Position numbers and translations under genes: made by a program. DNA of 64,000 bases. Origin: Thermoplasmata archaeon. Its GTDB lineage: Archaea; Thermoplasmatota; Thermoplasmata; Thermoplasmatales; GCA-001856825. The stretch covers positions 1 to 64,000 of the forward strand of contig JAJYUZ010000001.1 of NCBI GenBank assembly GCA_021792255.1, written 5' to 3'. Numbering within the stretch: the first letter of the stretch is position 1; each line of letters begins with the position of its first letter. Below the pieces are notes generated by a model. The model was given only the letters and a program-made list of their open reading frames with translations. It did no database searches and was not told the origin of the DNA. This document shows, piece by piece, positions 61,578-64,000 of this stretch.

Positions 61578-63224
61578 ATGAAGGCTTTTGATACTGGTTT
61601 CATAAAGGACTTGAAGATTAAAAATAGAATCGTAATGGCTCCCATGATCTCCAATTTGGCCAATGCTGACGGTTCAAACAGTGACAACCTGGTAAGATAT
61701 CTGGAAGAAAGAGCGAGAGGAGGCGCTGGCCTGATAATCACTGAATACACTTACGTAGACAATAGAAATGCAAGAGGCTCACGAAACGAGTTAGGGGCGT
61801 ACAGCTCAAGTCTGGTACCCAAGCTTCGGAGAATTCCGGAAGCTGTACACCCTTATGGTGCGAAGGTCTTTATGCAATTAGTCCACGCAGGAGGAAAGGC
61901 ACTAATAAATGAAAATGCCAGACAGCCATTCGCCCCTTCTCCCGTTGATTTTATCGGGCATACTCCTAAAGAGATGAATGAGGAAGACATCGAAGGTGTG
62001 ATAAAGTCCTTCGAAAGAGCGGCAATAGTGGCCAAACTGTCAAAGTTCGATGGCTTAGAGGTACACGGCGCACACGGGTACCTGATCCATCAATTTCTCT
62101 CTCCCACCCTTAATAAAAGAGAAGACAGATATGGTGGAACTTTCGAGAAGAGATTGACGGTTCCTCAAGCGATCGTAGACGCAGTATTAGCTGTCACCGA
62201 TTTTCCCGTTGGGATAAGACTCAGTCTGTACGAGGACGACCCCAACGGCTGGAATGAGGATTATGGATTAAGAATAATTGAGTCCCTGAGAAATCTAGAC
62301 TATGTACATTTCTCAGCTGGCAATTTTCATCCTCCCGGTTCTTCGGCACCTTTTTATTTCCCCGAAACGCACATCCTTCCTCGTTTGAAGAGAAGACCGA
62401 AGATGACCACAATCCTAGTAGGTTCAGTAGTGAATCTTGCCGGGGTAGAGAGAGTTTTGAAATCCGTCGATTTTGTCTCGGTAGGAAGAGGAATGCTTGC
62501 TGATCCCTATTTTGCTTATAAGTTGCAAAACAAGCCAGAGTTGCTAAGGCCTTGCATAAGATGCAACCAGGCATGCCGGGAACTGTCCTACGGAGAGGTT
62601 AGGTGCACCGTCAATGCAAGCGTAGGCCGAGAACAAAATGAAGAAAAAAAATTGAAAGGAGAAATCGAAATTATTGGGGCAGGGATCCAGGGTCTGGAAG
62701 CTTCCCTTTATGCGGCCAAACTGGGTCTAAAAGTGACTATCTACGAAAAGGAAGACAAGATAGGAGGGCAGTTCAACAAGATTTACGATACCTACAAAAA
62801 AAGTGCATTTTCCCCTCTTTTGCGCTATTACGAGAAAGCTCTAACATTCTTCAATGTCTCGATAAACACCGATTCGAAGTACAAAGGCAAAGGAATATAC
62901 TGTCTTCCACCAGTTATTTATCAAGAGCCACCAGAGAGCGGTGAGCAATTTGAAAGCAACATCTACGCGAATCAGGATTGGTTCCTAAGAATTGCGGAGG
63001 AAAAAAAGATAAAGGTCGGAAAAGACAGCCTGAATAATCTGGACAGGGGGAGGAGAATGGGTTATGTCGCTGCAGCAGAAGCGAAAGGGATAGAATTTGT
63101 CGATAGCGGCGAGTACGACTTTAGGCTAATGGTCAACGATCAGTATGACACACTCAGTGCCATCAATTTAGGAATAGGCAAAGTGAAGCAATTCGTCATT
63201 GAGAGAGAAAATGAATTCATTTGA
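61578..63224 (+). CDS. NADH:flavin oxidoreductase (old yellow enzyme/dienoyl-CoA reductase type), atypical C-terminus
   Basis: From ATG 61578 the protein is 548 aa. The FMN barrel is typical (IKNRIVMAPMISNLA, QLVHAGGKA, EVHGAHGYLIHQFLSP, NKREDRYGGTFEKRL). A 4Fe-4S motif CIRCNQACRELSYGEVRC follows, then a FAD Rossmann start IIGAGIQGLEASLYAAKLG with YEKEDKIGGQ. After that the usual NAD(P)H domain is not recognisable and the protein is about 100 residues shorter than full dienoyl-CoA reductases. An upstream frame from 61506 adds 24 hydrophobic residues and is unlikely. Confidence 0.85.
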   Translation: MKAFDTGFIKDLKIKNRIVMAPMISNLANADGSNSDNLVRYLEERARGGAGLIITEYTYVDNRNARGSRNELGAYSSSLVPKLRRIPEAVHPYGAKVFMQLVHAGGKALINENARQPFAPSPVDFIGHTPKEMNEEDIEGVIKSFERAAIVAKLSKFDGLEVHGAHGYLIHQFLSPTLNKREDRYGGTFEKRLTVPQAIVDAVLAVTDFPVGIRLSLYEDDPNGWNEDYGLRIIESLRNLDYVHFSAGNFHPPGSSAPFYFPETHILPRLKRRPKMTTILVGSVVNLAGVERVLKSVDFVSVGRGMLADPYFAYKLQNKPELLRPCIRCNQACRELSYGEVRCTVNASVGREQNEEKKLKGEIEIIGAGIQGLEASLYAAKLGLKVTIYEKEDKIGGQFNKIYDTYKKSAFSPLLRYYEKALTFFNVSINTDSKYKGKGIYCLPPVIYQEPPESGEQFESNIYANQDWFLRIAEEKKIKVGKDSLNNLDRGRRMGYVAAAEAKGIEFVDSGEYDFRLMVNDQYDTLSAINLGIGKVKQFVIERENEFI

Positions 63225-63269
63225 AGAGAGAGCACAGCACTCAGTTTAATGGGATGATCCTCTAGAAAC

Positions 63270-63275
63270 ATATAT
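63270..63275 (+). promoter_or_regulatory. TATA box of the zinc-ribbon gene
   Basis: TATATC is centred about 28 bp before ATG 63300. Confidence 0.45.
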
Positions 63276-63299
63276 CGTTTAGATAGACATCAGAAAACT

Positions 63300-63476
63300 A
63301 TGAACCATCGAGTGTGCCCACAATGTGGCTCAGAACACATAGATTTCGAAACTGGTTATATTACAGGAAAATACAGATGTTTGGATTGCGGGTACGTCGG
63401 AAGCGTAATCTTCGAGTTCGATGACACGAATTACGATAGATTTCTGAAACAACTGAGGGGGGAAGAAGATAAGTGA
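63300..63476 (+). CDS. Small zinc-ribbon protein (58 aa)
   Basis: ATG 63300 to TGA 63474-63476. Two CxxC pairs, CPQCGSEHIDFE and YRCLDCGYVGSV, form a zinc ribbon of the kind seen in small archaeal transcription or translation factors. The C-terminal tail is acidic (FEFDDTNYDRFLKQL). A TATA box at leaderless distance supports it. The function is unknown. Confidence 0.8.
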   Translation: MNHRVCPQCGSEHIDFETGYITGKYRCLDCGYVGSVIFEFDDTNYDRFLKQLRGEEDK

Positions 63477-63581
63477 TCTATTTTTTCACGCGAAAAGAAT
63501 CTCAAGGTTACTTCTGAGAGCCCAGAAATCACCTGAAAAGATATTACCGATCAAGCATTAAGAGGACGTTAGTGAGACGGC

Positions 63582-64000
63582 TTGGGCAGAACTGGACCAA
63601 CTGAGAGAGACAAATTGATTGCAATCGGGATAGGTACTGCATTCATGGTCATCGCGCTGATACCGCAGCTCATCACGCAAGAGATACCATCTATCATCGT
63701 GATCATAAAATATGGACTGGTGAAAGTGGTATCGATAATGTCCGGTTTTGAACTCTCAAATCCTATTATCTGGGCTCTTTTTGTGGGAGGAACTGCAGCG
63801 GTCTACCAGGAGACGATGAAATATTTTTCTGTCAACACTCAAGGTAGGTATCTTGCCATATGGATCGGCCTCGGATTCTCTCTGGTGGACATTGCAATAC
63901 TGTTGTTTGAGGGGGGAATCCTACCAATGATGATAATCGGGGTCTCCAAATTTGTTACGACTCTTACAACGACCACCGTAGTGTTAATTGCGCTAAACGC
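63582..64000 (+). CDS. Polytopic membrane protein, N-terminal part (cut by window edge)
   Basis: A frame from TTG 63582 (or TTG 63615) runs off the right edge with about 139 residues. Helices include IGTAFMVIALIPQLI, WALFVGGTAAVYQETMKYF, AIWIGLGFSLVDIAILLFEG and MMIIGVSKFVTTLTTTTVVL. The order Q-E-T in one helix and a following G-L-G-F-S-L-V-D helix is weakly reminiscent of YhfC/PrsW-type intramembrane proteases. That similarity is too slight for a call. Confidence 0.5.
   Translation, partial: MGRTGPTERDKLIAIGIGTAFMVIALIPQLITQEIPSIIVIIKYGLVKVVSIMSGFELSNPIIWALFVGGTAAVYQETMKYFSVNTQGRYLAIWIGLGFSLVDIAILLFEGGILPMMIIGVSKFVTTLTTTTVVLIALN

Overview
The window is archaeal and most probably comes from a member of the Thermoplasmatales or a close relative. 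The evidence is a VAT/Cdc48 AAA ATPase beside ftsZ, an archaeal-type S-adenosylmethionine synthetase, RPA with its COG3390-type partner, a tricorn-factor-like M1 aminopeptidase, DUF2070 and DUF131 membrane proteins, ribosomal protein eL41, a tRNA-Trp with a bulge-helix-bulge intron, and many genes with a TATA box centred about 24-28 bases before the start codon, which is the geometry of leaderless mRNAs. Base composition is moderately AT-rich. The genus cannot be fixed from the sequence alone. No transposase, CRISPR array or rRNA gene was seen.

Layout. 1-2000: edge of a Fic-like gene and an AbiE-type toxin-antitoxin pair. 2551-7164: ilvB-ilvN-ilvC-ilvD operon for branched-chain amino acids, whose genes overlap by ATGA. 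7480-13173: oligopeptide ABC transporter (oppA, B, C, D, F), followed by a divergent enolase-superfamily enzyme. 14864-17281: M1 aminopeptidase with a C-terminal HEAT-like region. 17366-25838: a nearly complete haem pathway, with hemE-hemH on the minus strand and radical SAM, 4-TM protein, hemL, hemC, hemD, hemA and hemB on the plus strand. 25890-30552: a second radical SAM enzyme, a glycosyltransferase, a UPF0104 membrane protein and DUF2070. 30638-37562: topoisomerase I, then smc-scpA. 37640-45299: acetyltransferase and SAM synthetase, purH, an amidohydrolase-RPA-RPA partner operon, and glycerate kinase. 45313-50435: amidohydrolase, diphthamide-type ATP pyrophosphatase, Tag glycosylase, class V aminotransferase, AhpD-like and DUF302 proteins. 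50600-52300: small genes, a winged-helix regulator and a probably broken regulator. 52279-54629: His-containing polytopic membrane protein and a P-loop kinase. 54701-55295: tRNA-Trp, eL41 and a PRC-barrel protein. 55301-61393: VAT, ftsZ, sugar nucleotidyltransferase, DUF131 and COG1340 coiled-coil. 61578-64000: old-yellow-enzyme family reductase, zinc ribbon and a membrane protein cut by the window edge.

The most interesting points are these. (1) The haem cluster holds every classical step from glutamyl-tRNA to protohaem except the two oxidative steps (coproporphyrinogen and protoporphyrinogen oxidation). In that place it carries a TIGR04053-like radical SAM/SPASM protein and a HemJ/CopD-like 4-TM protein as its first two plus-strand genes. 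(2) hemL and hemH appear to start at near-cognate codons (CTG and ACG), each with a good Shine-Dalgarno sequence. (3) Several gene-poor gaps carry an 18-bp-phased GTGC repeat and a 36-bp palindrome that no annotated feature explains. (4) eL41 and an intron-containing tRNA-Trp lie 3 nt apart on one strand, and the tRNA intron encodes a guide complementary to its own anticodon loop.
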